Shown piece after piece: positions 12,956-23,819 of a stretch of DNA of 64,000 nt (the first letter of the stretch is position 1; every line of letters begins with the position of its first letter). This stretch comes from Lingula anatina (taxonomy: Eukaryota > Brachiopoda > Lingulata > Lingulida > Lingulidae), in NCBI RefSeq assembly GCF_001039355.2, contig NW_019775382.1:260667-324666 (forward strand), read 5' to 3'. The notes below the pieces were generated by a model, which saw only the letters and a program-made list of their open reading frames with translations, was not told where the DNA came from and made no database searches. The translations under genes were made by a program, and so were the position numbers.

Positions 12956-13282
12956 TGTCAACGACCCCCCAACCCCCGGACTTCCATTCCTAGGAATACC
13001 ATTCCTGTCACACCTGTGAAGGATTTCTATAATGCCAGTAAATATGATCAACTAAGAAGAGGAAAAATAACACTACACGATAAAGAAAGACATTGTCAAA
13101 TGCTGTATGGTTTCTGTACTGTTGGGAAATCCTATTTGTTTCATTATGTTCACAGCAATGAGCGGACTTCCTCTTTGTACATGTATCAAGTATTAGCTGA
13201 GACTACAGACAGCAAAATCGTTCACACGTGCCTTCATTACCACTTCATGTCTACCAAGACACACCAAAGGTACACTTCGTGA
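12956..13282 (+). CDS. Candidate terminal exon, unknown product (low confidence)
   Basis: After the acceptor-like string ggcacctctgcag (ending 12955), a single frame stays open for 108 codons to a TGA ending at 13282. The peptide starts CQRPPNPRTSIPRNTIPVTP and continues through KDFYNASKYDQLRRGKITL, which is protein-like, and then becomes Cys/His/Tyr-rich. If real, it is the 3' end of a plus-strand gene whose earlier exons I cannot place. I do not recognise a domain. A chance open frame remains quite possible. Confidence 0.22.
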   Translation, partial: CQRPPNPRTSIPRNTIPVTPVKDFYNASKYDQLRRGKITLHDKERHCQMLYGFCTVGKSYLFHYVHSNERTSSLYMYQVLAETTDSKIVHTCLHYHFMSTKTHQRYTS

Positions 13283-14989
13283 ATATTCCAGGAGGTGTTT
13301 CTCAGATTCTAAGCCGCTTATGCACATGACGTCTACGTGAACAGTTGCGATAAGCCATTTATGTTGATTTTACTGCTAAATGAAAATACATCACCATAGA
13401 AAACAGATCATTGTTAATAGCAATGGACATGCAAGCTATTTTAATTAACAATAAGTTTGAGGCTTCCCAGAATGCATCTCATTGTCACTTCTCTGGTGAA
13501 TTATAAATGTCATGAGAGTTGCTGTTCAGTCCTGGTAGCGGTCATCTTCACCACTATGTGGTACCTAGTCGGCAGACCTAACGCAATGCACAGCTTCTAT
13601 TCTCATAGTCTATTTATAATTAATTAATTGTCAGAACACAACACAACACAACATAACTGTATGTCTGCGTTTACAGAAATATTGTTTAGGATTTAACTTA
13701 TAATATTGCTGTATGCATTGATCGTATAATTATTGCTAAATGTATTGGTCTTGTAATTAGAATTCAGACTTCTGTCCACTTCCGCAAAAATTGCTGCATG
13801 TTATTTTTGTCGTAATCTATCCCATAATATGTGAATATTATGTAAAACATGTAACATTTGTCGTAATCTATCCCATAATATGTACATTTTGTAAGACATG
13901 CTGACGTTAATATGCCATCCCATCCTTCTTCTTTAAAGCTCTGCCCATTGTTTATCGTAAATTTAACCGCTGTGTAAATCGATGCAAGATAGTGAACGAT
14001 TTGCGTTTGGAACTAAATAAGATATCAACATGGAAATGGTCATTGTTTTACGACAAAGGTGTGCCGTACAATCTGGTGCCAGTGGTTGCTTTTGAATTTT
14101 TTGAGCTCCAGAAAACAAAACATCATTTCGCCTCTGTCTGACAAAATCAGAAGTAAGCCTATAAAAAAGATTCCCCAACACCAGATTGTTGATGTAATAG
14201 TTATTGTTGTGATTAAATAGGTGTTAAACCGGAGTCTTTAACTGTTCATGTGAGGGACATCTGTTTGAAATAAAAAACACAATTACCCTCCCCCCCTCCA
14301 ATATGACAGCATTACCCTATAACACGGCAATACTTATTTCTGCATAATCTAACCGGATAAGGAAATAGATCCTAACGTATTGATTCACCTTTAGCCCTTC
14401 AAGAATACTATAATGAGCTAATACTATTGATAATATTTAGATAGATACCGATCCGATTTCAAATATGACTTAAAATTACTGTCAAATACATCATGCTAAG
14501 TAATCAACTGTTAACGTTACTCGATTATTTTAAAATGACAGTAGTACATGTATATTTGCTATCGTGTGCTGTCCATGGCAGGACACGCGGCGCCCAGTTT
14601 CTACCAGAACTCATACTTATAGAGGCTACTGGGTCTTGGCACACGCGTCAGTTACTGCCCTGGGGGAAATCAAACCAGCTCCATTGCAATGCTCACCGCA
14701 GTCTGGTCAATCTAATAACCGTTAAAGGTATCTTCTTTTCCACCAGATAACACTGCCATTGTGATAACTGGGTCGTCATTTTACAGCATGGGCATTTTAG
14801 AATAAATTAGAAGAAAAAGAAAGTGTTGTACACATGTAATGGGGTAGCATGAGGTTTCTTATGAACATTCCGTCACGTGCGTACCATTTCTGTTTCGCAG
14901 TTCTGTAAAGGGTATTTAAATATCTTTGTTTTAGCATTCAGTTTCATAATACTTAAATGCGTTTTTAATCATGTCTGGAGCATAGAAAG
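13283..14989. other. Spacer with a short tandem repeat, no gene seen
   Basis: Only the two-copy 51-bp tandem at 13806-13902 stands out. The open frames here are short and without context. Confidence 0.5.
13806..13902. repeat. 51-bp tandem repeat, 2 copies
   Basis: TTGTCGTAATCTATCCCATA followed by ATATGT recurs at an offset of 51 bp. The second copy is diverged at its end. Confidence 0.7.
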
Positions 14990-15974
14990 ATTCTATAATC
15001 TCTGCTAGTCTGTAATTGTCAACATAACTACATCCTCGACTGATCCGTGTGCTTTGTGGCCGCCAGCTTTCATTTTAACTTAGGGACAACATTCAAAATG
15101 TTGGGGTGTGGTGTCAAAGAGTACGTTTTCAATCCATCCAATTTTACTTCTCAACTCGTTCTTTGTTGAGTTGCCTTTATCCTCTCCTGAGACTCAGGAT
15201 TGATGGCAAAGAAATGATTTTTTTTACATTTATTGAAAGCTCAAATATGTCTCTGTAAAAGCCTTCACCTTATGTTTGTACATGTGACATTTATCTGCTT
15301 AAGCTCTGATACACCATGTATGGGGATATTTTTAGCAAAGAAGCACTCCTCTTGAGTGACAGAAAATGTCCTGTGCATCATAATGACTCATGAACAATTA
15401 ATATTTTGTTTTATAATAAGATTCTAAGATTATATTTAAAACTACATATTTATTGGACATAACTCACACCTAAATGTACTAATTGGCCTCTCATAATCTT
15501 ATCTCACTCACGAATGTCTTTTAACAAAGCAACACAGACGGTGAAGTCCCCACAGTTCATTTACTCCCACAGGGGGCCTACCGGTAGAGTGCAAACACTT
15601 CGTATTCGGTCTCTTCAGACGCATTTGGTATTAACTGTTTTAGTTCTTAACACAACAGTAATCGTCTACGTCGATGCATTCAAGATTTATAATTCCCCAT
15701 TTAAGCTTCCCACCTGTCTCCTCCAACAAGCTGTCTGAATGACTGTACTTCAGTGAAGCTTTTCAAATTGAAAATTAAAACAGTCGTCTGGAGAAACGTT
15801 TTAGGACCAAAGCGGTTCATCAGTGACCCTGTGTGAGCCGGCCAAGAATCTGTATTCAGTTGAAAATGTTCTTGATATGACATTCCAAAAGGGCGCTCTC
15901 AGAACAAGTTAACCGTGGACTTACTGATTAAATATGGCCGCCCATTTAAAAGAAATGCCGCTTATTATTTAATG

Positions 15975-16059
15975 GGCCCCCTGCTTCCCACGCGCGCCGT
16001 CCTAGCAATTTAACCTCGGAGCGAAGATTTAATCTGTTTAATTGCTAGGCCCCCTGCAG
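15975..16059. repeat. Small foldback flanked by GGCCCCCTGC direct repeats
   Basis: CCTAGCAATTTAA (16001-16013) and TTAATTGCTAGG (16038-16049) are inverted copies. GGCCCCCTGC occurs on both sides (near 15975 and 16048). The block lies inside DNA that is present in unit A but missing from unit B, so it may be, or be part of, an insertion. Confidence 0.5.
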
Positions 16060-16220
16060 TGGTAGGGTCGCTTTCAAGTGGGATATGCCATATTTGATCC
16101 GTGGACCAGTTAGCGGATCAACTGTTCTGTATGTGGCCAAACAGGCTGATACCTCTCATCCCCGCCTACAACATCCAGATATTAACTTAAAAGTCATTTC
16201 TACATCTCATACTGTCTACG

Positions 16221-17500
16221 ATGAGTGTTCTTTGTGTCGTCTTTTTGGCCACTTTTCTTGTTGTCCCACTTGTAAGAGGGGACCAGGATGTTTTCGCCAA
16301 AAAGTTGCAGATATTTAAACTGGAAGCTCACATTTCCCTCATCACAGGGAAGCTGAAGGCAGAGTGTAGTGGCCATGTCGACCCTGCCCCAGAACACGCC
16401 ATGCTGATTGGGCGCCGTGCTGTCTTACTGCTCGACCTGGATCTGGAGACAGAATTCAAGAAAAACCTGTTTGACCAGTTAGTAAAGGTAAATAAGGGGC
16501 GACAATACTTTTTTTTAAAGCAATGTGGATAATGAGTACATATATATTTACTATAAAGTACGTATGAAGTCAGCGCACATTCCCTATACACTGTATAAAC
16601 CACTTCTATTGGTTTGTTATACTACTTAAATAAAGTCGCCATGCCAAGGCATAAATAAAATTAATCACTCAATCAGCCATTAGCAACAATTAAAACCGCA
16701 CCTTTTTAGAATTTCTGGTCGTAAAGCTACCGAATTTTCTGTCCCTCTAGTTCGTAAAAGTCCGTCAAATGAGGTAGTAAAGTATGGCACATTATAACTG
16801 CTGCACCTGCAGTTATTAAAATGAGTTACCGTAAACTCTGAGGCTTATATACATGTATATAGCACAGAAAGAAAAAAAGCAGAAAAGGCTTGTTCAAATA
16901 CCCTATTTCGGGAAATAGGAAACGAAGCAATTAAGTTATGATATATGGAACTATATGGCGGCATTTGAACGAGTTTAATGGCAAAAATTGACTTTTGATG
17001 CATCTGTAATTTATAATGCATTGCTCTGCATACTTTTTCCAACGAAAAAAAAACTTTTTAAATTTAATCAGGACCATTCCCAAGCTGAAAGGAAAGAACA
17101 CTGTAGTGGAAATGAATTGTTACTGAAAATAATTTCACTGTTCAATATTTTGCCAATTGTTATACTATTATCTTCTCATTCTGGATAGTTTACGACAATA
17201 TTGAAAAATACTTTCAAATTACATGTCCGTATTATCTTCCAGTTGTATGCGGAGTGCAGGCTACAGCAGACAACAATTCGGAAGAACCCCTGGCGCCGCA
17301 CTGCCGTCCCGTGGCGGACAACGTTCCGGACAACCCCCTGGCACCGTACTGGCACCCCATGGACTACACGTGCCCCTCCTACACCTCCACCTACAGCTGC
17401 CCCGCCTAGACCTGCCCTGGTTACACCTGCCCCACCTACACCTTCACGTTCACCTGCCCCGCCAACGACCACCACACAAATGGTCCACTACTTGTCGTAG
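16221..17500 (+). CDS. Small secreted Pro/Thr-rich protein, tandem copy A (two exons)
   Basis: Exon 1 is 16221-16487 (89 codons), with donor AAAG|gtaaataag. Exon 2 is 17243-17500, with acceptor attatcttccag, joined in phase 0 and ending in TAG. The product is 174 aa. Residues 1-20 are a good signal peptide with likely cleavage after VRG, so it should enter the secretory pathway. The mature N-terminal part (DQDVFAKKLQIF...) runs to the intron and ends in a probable helix (EFKKNLFDQLVKLYAEC). Cysteines 49 and 94 are the only two in the mature chain and are conserved in copy B, so they may form a disulfide. Exon 2 then has Trp-Arg-Thr-Thr-type repeats and a Pro/Thr/Ala tail likely to be O-glycosylated. 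No known family is recognised. The role (mucus, matrix or defence peptide) is open. The gene structure is supported by the identical arrangement in copy B. Confidence 0.8.
16578..16724. repeat. Dispersed repeat, copy 2, in the intron of copy A
   Basis: Aligns with 6451-6597: shared ATAAACCACTTCTATT, AAATTAATCACTC, ATCAGCCAT and AATTTCTGGTCG. The intron of copy A is 755 bp and that of copy B 347 bp. The extra ~400-500 bp in A (about 16545-17065) includes this repeat, so it was probably inserted in A after duplication, or lost from B. Confidence 0.6.
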
Positions 17501-18282
17501 CTACCTCATTTTAATAAGAAATAAGAGATAAATTCAGAAACCGTCGGTGTGACTCACAATCATGTAGTGCTTACGGGAAAATATAAAACCACAAAAATGC
17601 GACAACGTTGTTAAAATGTTTTTTAAAGCGTTCCATTGTCGTGTGGTGTTTGATATATAAATAGGTGGTCGTTCTTACTACTTAATTCAGTTCACAACAT
17701 GGCCGGTTGCTCAGTACTGTGGAAGAGAGATTCTATAATCTCTGCTGGTCTGTAATTATCAACAGAACTACATCCTCGACTGATCTGTGTACTTTATGGC
17801 TGCCAGCTTTCATTTTAACTTAGGGAAAACTTTCAAAATGTTGAAGTGTGGTGTCAAAGAGTACGTTTTCAATATATCCAATTTTACTTTTCACAACTCG
17901 TTCTTTGTTGAATTGTCTTCATCCCCTCCCGAGACACAGGATTGATGGCAAAGAAATTATTTTTTTACATTATTGGAAAGCTCAAACATGTCTCAGTAAA
18001 AACCTTCCCTATGTGATTGTACGTGTGACATTTGTCTGTTTACGCTCTGATATACCATGGGGATATCTCTGTATGGGGATATCTCTGCAATTATTAGCAT
18101 AGCTCTTCCCTTTGGTGACGGAAATCAACTTAATTGTCTATCATCTGTAAAAAAACTCATAAACAATTAATATTTTGTTTTGACATAAGATTTGTAGTTG
18201 ACGCTTAAAACTTCTCTTATTATTTCTTGAGATATATCAAGTATTTTGACATGAAAGTACCGGCTAGTACAGCTGTCTCATA

Positions 18283-18475
18283 GACCACGGTATAGAAATG
18301 GTCAAACCCTTAGTTTACAATGACCACGGTATACAAGTTGTCAAACTCTTAGTTTACAATGACCACGGTATACAAGTTGTCAAACTCTTAGTTTACAATG
18401 ACCACGGTATACAAGTTGTCAAACTCTTAGTTTACAATGACCACGGTATACAAGTTGTCAAACTCTTAGTTTACA
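18283..18475 (+). repeat. 39-bp minisatellite, ~5 copies, open in one frame
   Basis: The unit GTCAAACTCTTAGTTTACAA followed by TGACCACGGTATACAAGTT starts at 18301, 18340, 18379, 18418 and (partial) 18457. A fragment of the unit precedes it at 18283. The period equals 13 codons, so one frame (18298-18546) stays open and would encode VVKLLVYNDHGIQ repeats. It lies upstream of gene copy B and is absent from unit A. I treat it as a non-coding minisatellite. Confidence 0.9.
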
Positions 18476-19103
18476 TAAAAGGACATGTAACGTTTGCTGT
18501 AAGAAGACGGTCTAAAATGGAGGTTGGATCAACAAAGATAATGTGAAAGACTATCAGAAAATACATCTGGGTCCGCCCCTGTACTTGGATGTACAGTATG
18601 TATGGTCATCTAATAATCTTATCTCACTCACGAATTTTCATCAACAAACGCGACGCAGACGGTAAAGTTCACATAGCAGATTGACCGGTACAGGGGGGGA
18701 GGGGCATACTGCAAAGAGTTCGTACGAAGTTCAACATTAGGTCTCTTCAGGCGTGTTTGGTATCAACTGTTTTGGTTCTTAACACGGCAGTAAGCGTCTG
18801 ATGCATTTAAGACTTATAACTCCCCAGCCACGCTTTCTACCTCCAACAATCTGTCTGAATAACTCTACTGCAGTAAAGCTTTCCAAATGTCTGAAAATTA
18901 AAATAGTCGTCTGGAGAAGCATTATAGGACGAAAGCGGTTTATCAGTGACCCTGTGTGAGCCGGCCAAGGATTTGTATTAAATTGGTTATTGGTTTGATA
19001 TGACATTAGCAGACAGGCTGATACTCCTCTCACCCTCAGCTACGACTTCCAGATATTTACTTTTAATTTAGTTGTACATCTCATTGAAGGCACCATACTG
19101 CCC

Positions 19104-19960
19104 ATGTTGAGTGATTTGTGTGCGGTATTCCTGGCCATTACTGCCCTTGTCGTCCTCCAAGTAAGAGGGGACCAAGATGTTTTCAGCAAAAAGTTGCAGA
19201 TATTTCAACTGGAAGCTCACATTTCCCTCATCACAGGGAAGCTGAAGGCAGAGTGTAGTGGCCATGTCGACCCTGCCCCAGAACACGTCATGCTGATTGG
19301 GCGCCGTGCTGTCTTACCGCTCGACCTGGATCTGGAGATAGAATTCAAGAAAAACCTGTTTGACCAGTTGATGAAGGTAAATAAGTGGCACCATGGTTCC
19401 TCTACTTACTACAGGAGGTTACTTTCTCTAAAACAATGTAGGTAAAGAATACATGCATGTACTGCTTTCAGTTATCTTACATTATCATGCTGACTTTCCT
19501 CAAAGCAAAAAGCTAAACTTAAAGACTGGACCATTTCCTTTCTGAACAAACAGAAAACTGCTATGGTAATAAATATATAGGGAATATTGAAAATAAATCC
19601 CCCGTTCCACATTTTGCCCGTTGTTATACATATTATCTTCTGATTCCGAATATTTTACAACAATACTGTAGTTCAGGTTAACGAACAAGAAGTTTCAAAA
19701 TATACGTCTGTATTATCTTCCAGTTGTATGCGCAGTGTAAGCAGCACCAGACAACGTTCCGCACGACACTATGGCGGACAACATTCCGAACTACCCCGTG
19801 GCGGACAACATTCCGGACAACCCGCTGGCACAGCACTGGAGCTCCGTGGACTACAGCCCGCTTCCCGCTTACACTTAAACCTTCCCGTATGATGTCTACA
19901 CCCCCCTTGCCACCCACCGTACCACCCACCTTACCACCCACCCTACCCCTGGGGCATTAG
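19104..19960 (+). CDS. Small secreted Pro/Thr-rich protein, tandem copy B (two exons)
   Basis: Exon 1 is 19104-19376 (91 codons), donor GAAG|gtaaataag. Exon 2 is 19724-19960, acceptor tattatcttccag, phase 0, ending in TAG. The product is 169 aa. The signal peptide (residues 1-22, ending QVRG) is only loosely similar to that of copy A. From DQDVF to the intron the protein differs from A at only six positions (A/S, K/Q, A/V, L/P, T/I, V/M). Cys51 and Cys96 match the two cysteines of A. Exon 2 has three 9-residue repeats of the type TTFRTTPWR and then a tail of PPT(V/L)-type repeats ending LPLGH. An AATAAA follows 17 nt after the stop. Secreted and probably O-glycosylated; family and function unknown. 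Confidence 0.8.
19751..19831 (+). repeat. 27-bp coding tandem repeat, 3 copies, in exon 2 of copy B
   Basis: Three in-frame 27-bp units encode TTFRTTLWR, TTFRTTPWR and TTFRTTRWH. In copy A the matching segment (17270-17344) reads TTIRKNPWR, a shortened RTAVPWR, and TTFRTTPWH. The repeat has therefore been eroded or re-expanded differently in the two genes. Confidence 0.85.
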
Positions 19961-19976
19961 CTACATTCTTTAAAGA

Positions 19977-19982
19977 AATAAA
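19977..19982 (+). terminator. AATAAA polyadenylation signal, copy B
   Basis: AATAAA starts 17 nt after the stop codon of copy B. The aligned place in copy A (near 17526) reads GATAAA. Confidence 0.5.
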
Positions 19983-20081
19983 CTCAGAAACTCTCGGTTC
20001 GACTCACTTTTATCAGTTCTTAAAGGGAAAAATTAAACTACAAAAATACGATAACATTGTAACAATTTGGCCATTTGTGCA

Positions 20082-20153
20082 AAAGTATTATCCGTTTATA
20101 AAGTATTATCCGTTTATAAAGTATTATCCGTTTATTAAGTATTATCCGTTTAT
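20082..20153. repeat. 18-bp tandem repeat, 4 copies
   Basis: AAAGTATTATCCGTTTAT occurs at 20082, 20100, 20118 and (with one change) 20136. Confidence 0.95.
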
Positions 20154-22017
20154 AAACCCTGAAGGTAACTGCGGTGAAATCGCACGCTTACCATGAGGTG
20201 AGTTTTTCCGTCAGTCCACCTTTATATTTCACGTTTAACAACAACAAGATTTTTTTCTTTTTCTTTTTTTTTTAGTGATAAAGAGATAACAACTGTTCGT
20301 ATGAAATTCATATTTCACAATAGGAAATGTTGTAAACAATTCATAGAAATATAATTAATTCCAGTTTACCATCAAAACATCAGTTATCACAACTATTCTG
20401 GAATCTGTGCTTGCCATCAGACCACGCGGACCTTCATAGATGGCCATACCTCTGTAATAATCTCTTATGACATTATTACAAAAAAGTTAACTTTTTAGAA
20501 AATTTTGTACTAACTTTGAATGTCGAAAATTCGTTAACCATTGGTATGCATGGGAAAATTGTCGTTTTCAACATGAAAATCCATTTTGGGCCAAAGTACT
20601 CGACTGTTATCCCTTAAACAAACTTCAATTCAATATATACTCTACAGTTTGTTCATCTCCTGGAGAAACCTCGATCTTGAAATACTACAGACCATTAAGG
20701 TTAAATCAAAATCTCATTAATCTAACTTGAATTAAGCAGTGACCTTAATCTCGATAACGCTAACAACCTGACCTCGCAGCTTCTAGTGCTTTTCTGTGCG
20801 TTACTGCTTAGTACGCTATCATACAACTTATCAGAAATGACATGATAAACATGTAATAAGGGAGAGTTAAAGTAAAGTAACCTGCTTAATTTAACAATCA
20901 CAGACTACTTAAAGTAACGACTACACACATACAACTTCCAGACAGATGCATGGAAACACGTTAAATGTCTTATGAAGAAATAAGCATTTTTCTGAATGTT
21001 TTAAGTTTAATTTCCATAGTATTTTCAATCACACATTTAAAAGTGAAAGGCGATCGCTAAATGATTTCTTCAAGCGCAATTGTTCAACCAAAGCACTCTA
21101 TCTGCTGGGTGAGATAACCCGCTTGTTGACGTGGAGTTGAAATGAGGTCAAGAACTGCCCGCGAAACCTTTGCAACAACGCAATAACAAAAGCAGTGAGC
21201 AGGCGTGTGTAGGCTACTCCAATAACCTGCCCAGCAGTATATACCTGCCAACTTGTAGACCATTCTCCTACTGTTAACAGATTCAACCGATGTCTCAAGT
21301 ACGCACGACGTAAGTACAGTTAATTAGTACAGCATAATTAGTACGAACAAATCTGATTTATAAACCTAATGAAGGTTTGACATTATAATGAAACCGTCAA
21401 TTTGTCTTCATTACACTAGTGTTTCATTATCTTAAGTTCATGTGGAATTAAGCACATAATCGTATTACCCCGTATTTCTTCATTTGCAATTATTCCTTCC
21501 CATAGCGAATCAAACTCCGCTTGCTGACTTTCCCTGTCAAAAGGGTGTTGCATATATGCGCTACCTTAACTTATTACTAGTTATAGTCTGTTTACGTTTT
21601 ATTATTAATACAACCCAGATAAAGTGCTCACAGATAAGAGAACGACCCACATGACCGTACAGCCAGATAAAGTTGTGTACGTGTATTTGTGTCGTGTTCC
21701 TGTCGTGTTGTCGCTAATGTTTGAACTACATAACGCTTCAGAGGACAGAGAAAACGAAGTGCTATATCTGTTTCACTTCAATCTTGTTGACATTGTGCTT
21801 GTCTCCCATCTCGTTTTTACTGACATTTGACTGGGTAAGATATAAACAACAAGATATTAACCCTCTATAATCCAACTTGTGTTCGCATTATTCTTGACTC
21901 TTGTTCCATAATCGACAAAATTTGATTTGTTCGGTTTGATAAGGCCTACTCTACACTTCAAGTTGACATTCTGACAGACTGCATTACCAGCACCTTGCTG
22001 ATCACTTCTGAATAAAG
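20154..22017. other. Spacer, no gene seen
   Basis: AT-rich DNA with short, non-protein-like open frames. No third copy of the secreted-protein unit is visible here. Confidence 0.5.
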
Positions 22018-22239
22018 ATGTGCTCGCTCACACAGCCAAACATACAGCAGGCTCTGGACCGGTTTTTTTCTATCGACTGCAGTTTTCATACCATGTCAGC
22101 CACCAATTTCTCTATAAGAGATCAGGTGGAATTCTGCTGGGCTGTCGACCGTCTGGTCAAGACCATAGACGCCAGCAAAGCTCAGAATACGTTTTACTTT
22201 GGTTGGTATCAATACGTCCTGATAACAGTTGGATTCTAA
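22018..22239 (+). CDS. Small ORF or candidate 5' exon, unknown (low confidence)
   Basis: A 73-codon open frame starts with ATGTGCTCGCTCACACAG and reads like protein (IQQALDRFF..., QVEFCWAVDRLVKTIDASKA). A possible donor, GATCAG|gtggaa, would end an exon in phase 0 after 36 codons, and the terminal exon at 23820 also begins in phase 0. It could therefore be a first exon of that gene. The donor is weak and a short stand-alone ORF or chance frame is equally possible. Confidence 0.2.
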   Translation: MCSLTQPNIQQALDRFFSIDCSFHTMSATNFSIRDQVEFCWAVDRLVKTIDASKAQNTFYFGWYQYVLITVGF

Positions 22240-23819
22240 TCACGTACAATCTCTGACCCTGAGATGACATATCGATTAAAATCACCGGTTTAATCCACAA
22301 GTCTAAGAAATGACGCGCGTTCTAATGAATTACCACTAAGTAAAGGGTTCGAGTAGGAGTGGAAAAGAAAGAGAAGCTTAAAAAAGGCTACTAATAGAAA
22401 GAAAGTGTAAGTACCATTACGAGAGAGAGAGAGAGAGATGAGACAATTCTGTTGTATGATAAAATGTTTTTCCAACAACAACTTTAGATCAAGATTGTTA
22501 AAATGTACCACTCCTTTATTTCAATGTCTCACAAGGCACCCTTCACCGGCGAGTTAGGCTGTATGTCGGAAGAACATCTTTGAATTATTTTCATAACTTT
22601 AGGTGCATAACACAGTGGATGATATTATTATTTACAGTATACGGTTTACAATACCAGTACACTACAGTACGCTAAGGGTTACTGAAAACACAGAGCTGGC
22701 GTTACTGTCCCAGTCCCCCCCGTACTGACCCGTATTTCGGTGAACGCGGGTGACCTTTAGCTAGTTTAGTCTTTCAACTGATTACACCTATATATAGGCT
22801 GCTGGATAGGAAAGTAGGTTCTTGTTTTGCTTTCTGTACACCACTTGTGGTTGCTAAGCTCTGATAACTCACGTTGTTCTTTTTTATAAAATTGAAAGTT
22901 ATGCACCCCTTAGATAGGCCGTTACTTAGTATGCAATATTGATAGTGGATGATTGTCATATAAACCCTCTAGCCATGAGCGGGAGATAAGATTATTCGTG
23001 AAATGATTATTGATTAATAAGCCATTAAGGCACCTTTTAGTTTAGAAGAATCGCACTTGAACGCTCCTCTTTAGATTAGCGAATACCGACATGTTTGATT
23101 CGACTTAATCTGATCCAAATTTAACCTTTAATTCTTCCGGACAGTGCATCGGCCTACTTGGATTTTCTACCTTCTTGCCGAGAGGAATATCGATTTTCAA
23201 AGCTTATCCTATCTAACCTTTATTTGGACAGTGAAAGTGAACATAATACGATGCGACAACCTCTCTTACATTGTAAACGGAAAAAAAACAAACTTACTCA
23301 GCATTAAAGCCGGTCGGCCTGAAAATATCATCAAACAGAAGTATAGAAATATGTTGAACTAACGTTTCTTTTTTACATAATAATCCTCGTGATCTGATTG
23401 ATTGGGAAAAAAGTTGCTGTTGATGAACAGGAGAATTAATTTAAGCCACAGGGGACAGAACAAATACAGATAAGATAAACCGGTATGATTCTATAGGCAT
23501 ATTGTCTTGAGGAGAAGTTTAAATGGTACCTGAAAGGTTCATCTTTGCTTCATCATGGCGTGCGGCCATTACAATATACCGGGTAAAGGTCTCGTGATTG
23601 TTATCTCTGCATCGATTTTTCTCTATATTTTGTATTTTGATACATTTTATACCTCCATATCTAAAATAGATAGTACTTGTTAAAAATAATAGAACAATTG
23701 TTAGATATATAATGGAACGATTGCTTGTATTCCCTGACTGTTTCAAATTTAGTCAGAGAGTTATTGTGAAGAAAGGATAAATATTTATGTTACGTATTTT
23801 TTTTCTTTTTTATTTCCAG
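22240..23819. other. Spacer or intron before the terminal exon
   Basis: No convincing exon. A short GA run occurs near 22421-22438. The end (23797-23819) is the T-rich tract and AG of the splice acceptor for the next exon. Confidence 0.5.

Larger units (their letters stand above)
14990..17620 (+). repeat. Segmental tandem duplication, unit A
   Basis: The unit begins near GATTCTATAATCTCTGCT (about 14990) and aligns collinearly with 17728-20065. It includes flanking DNA, both exons and the 3' region of the secreted-protein gene. Relative to unit B it carries extra DNA at about 15884-16138 (upstream of the gene) and in the intron (about 16545-17065). It lacks the 39-bp minisatellite found in unit B. 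Confidence 0.85.
17728..20065 (+). repeat. Segmental tandem duplication, unit B
   Basis: Direct repeat of 14990-17620. GATTCTATAATCTCTGCT recurs at about 17730, and the flank through TTTCATTTTAACTTAGGG, the gene and the 3' region (CAGAAAC...CGGT...GACTCAC) follow in the same order. It holds a 39-bp minisatellite (18283-18475) that unit A lacks. Confidence 0.85.

Noticed and set aside
17176-17475. 99-codon Gly/Val-rich minus-strand frame
   Set aside because: Antisense shadow of the Pro/Thr-rich exon 2 of secreted-protein copy A.
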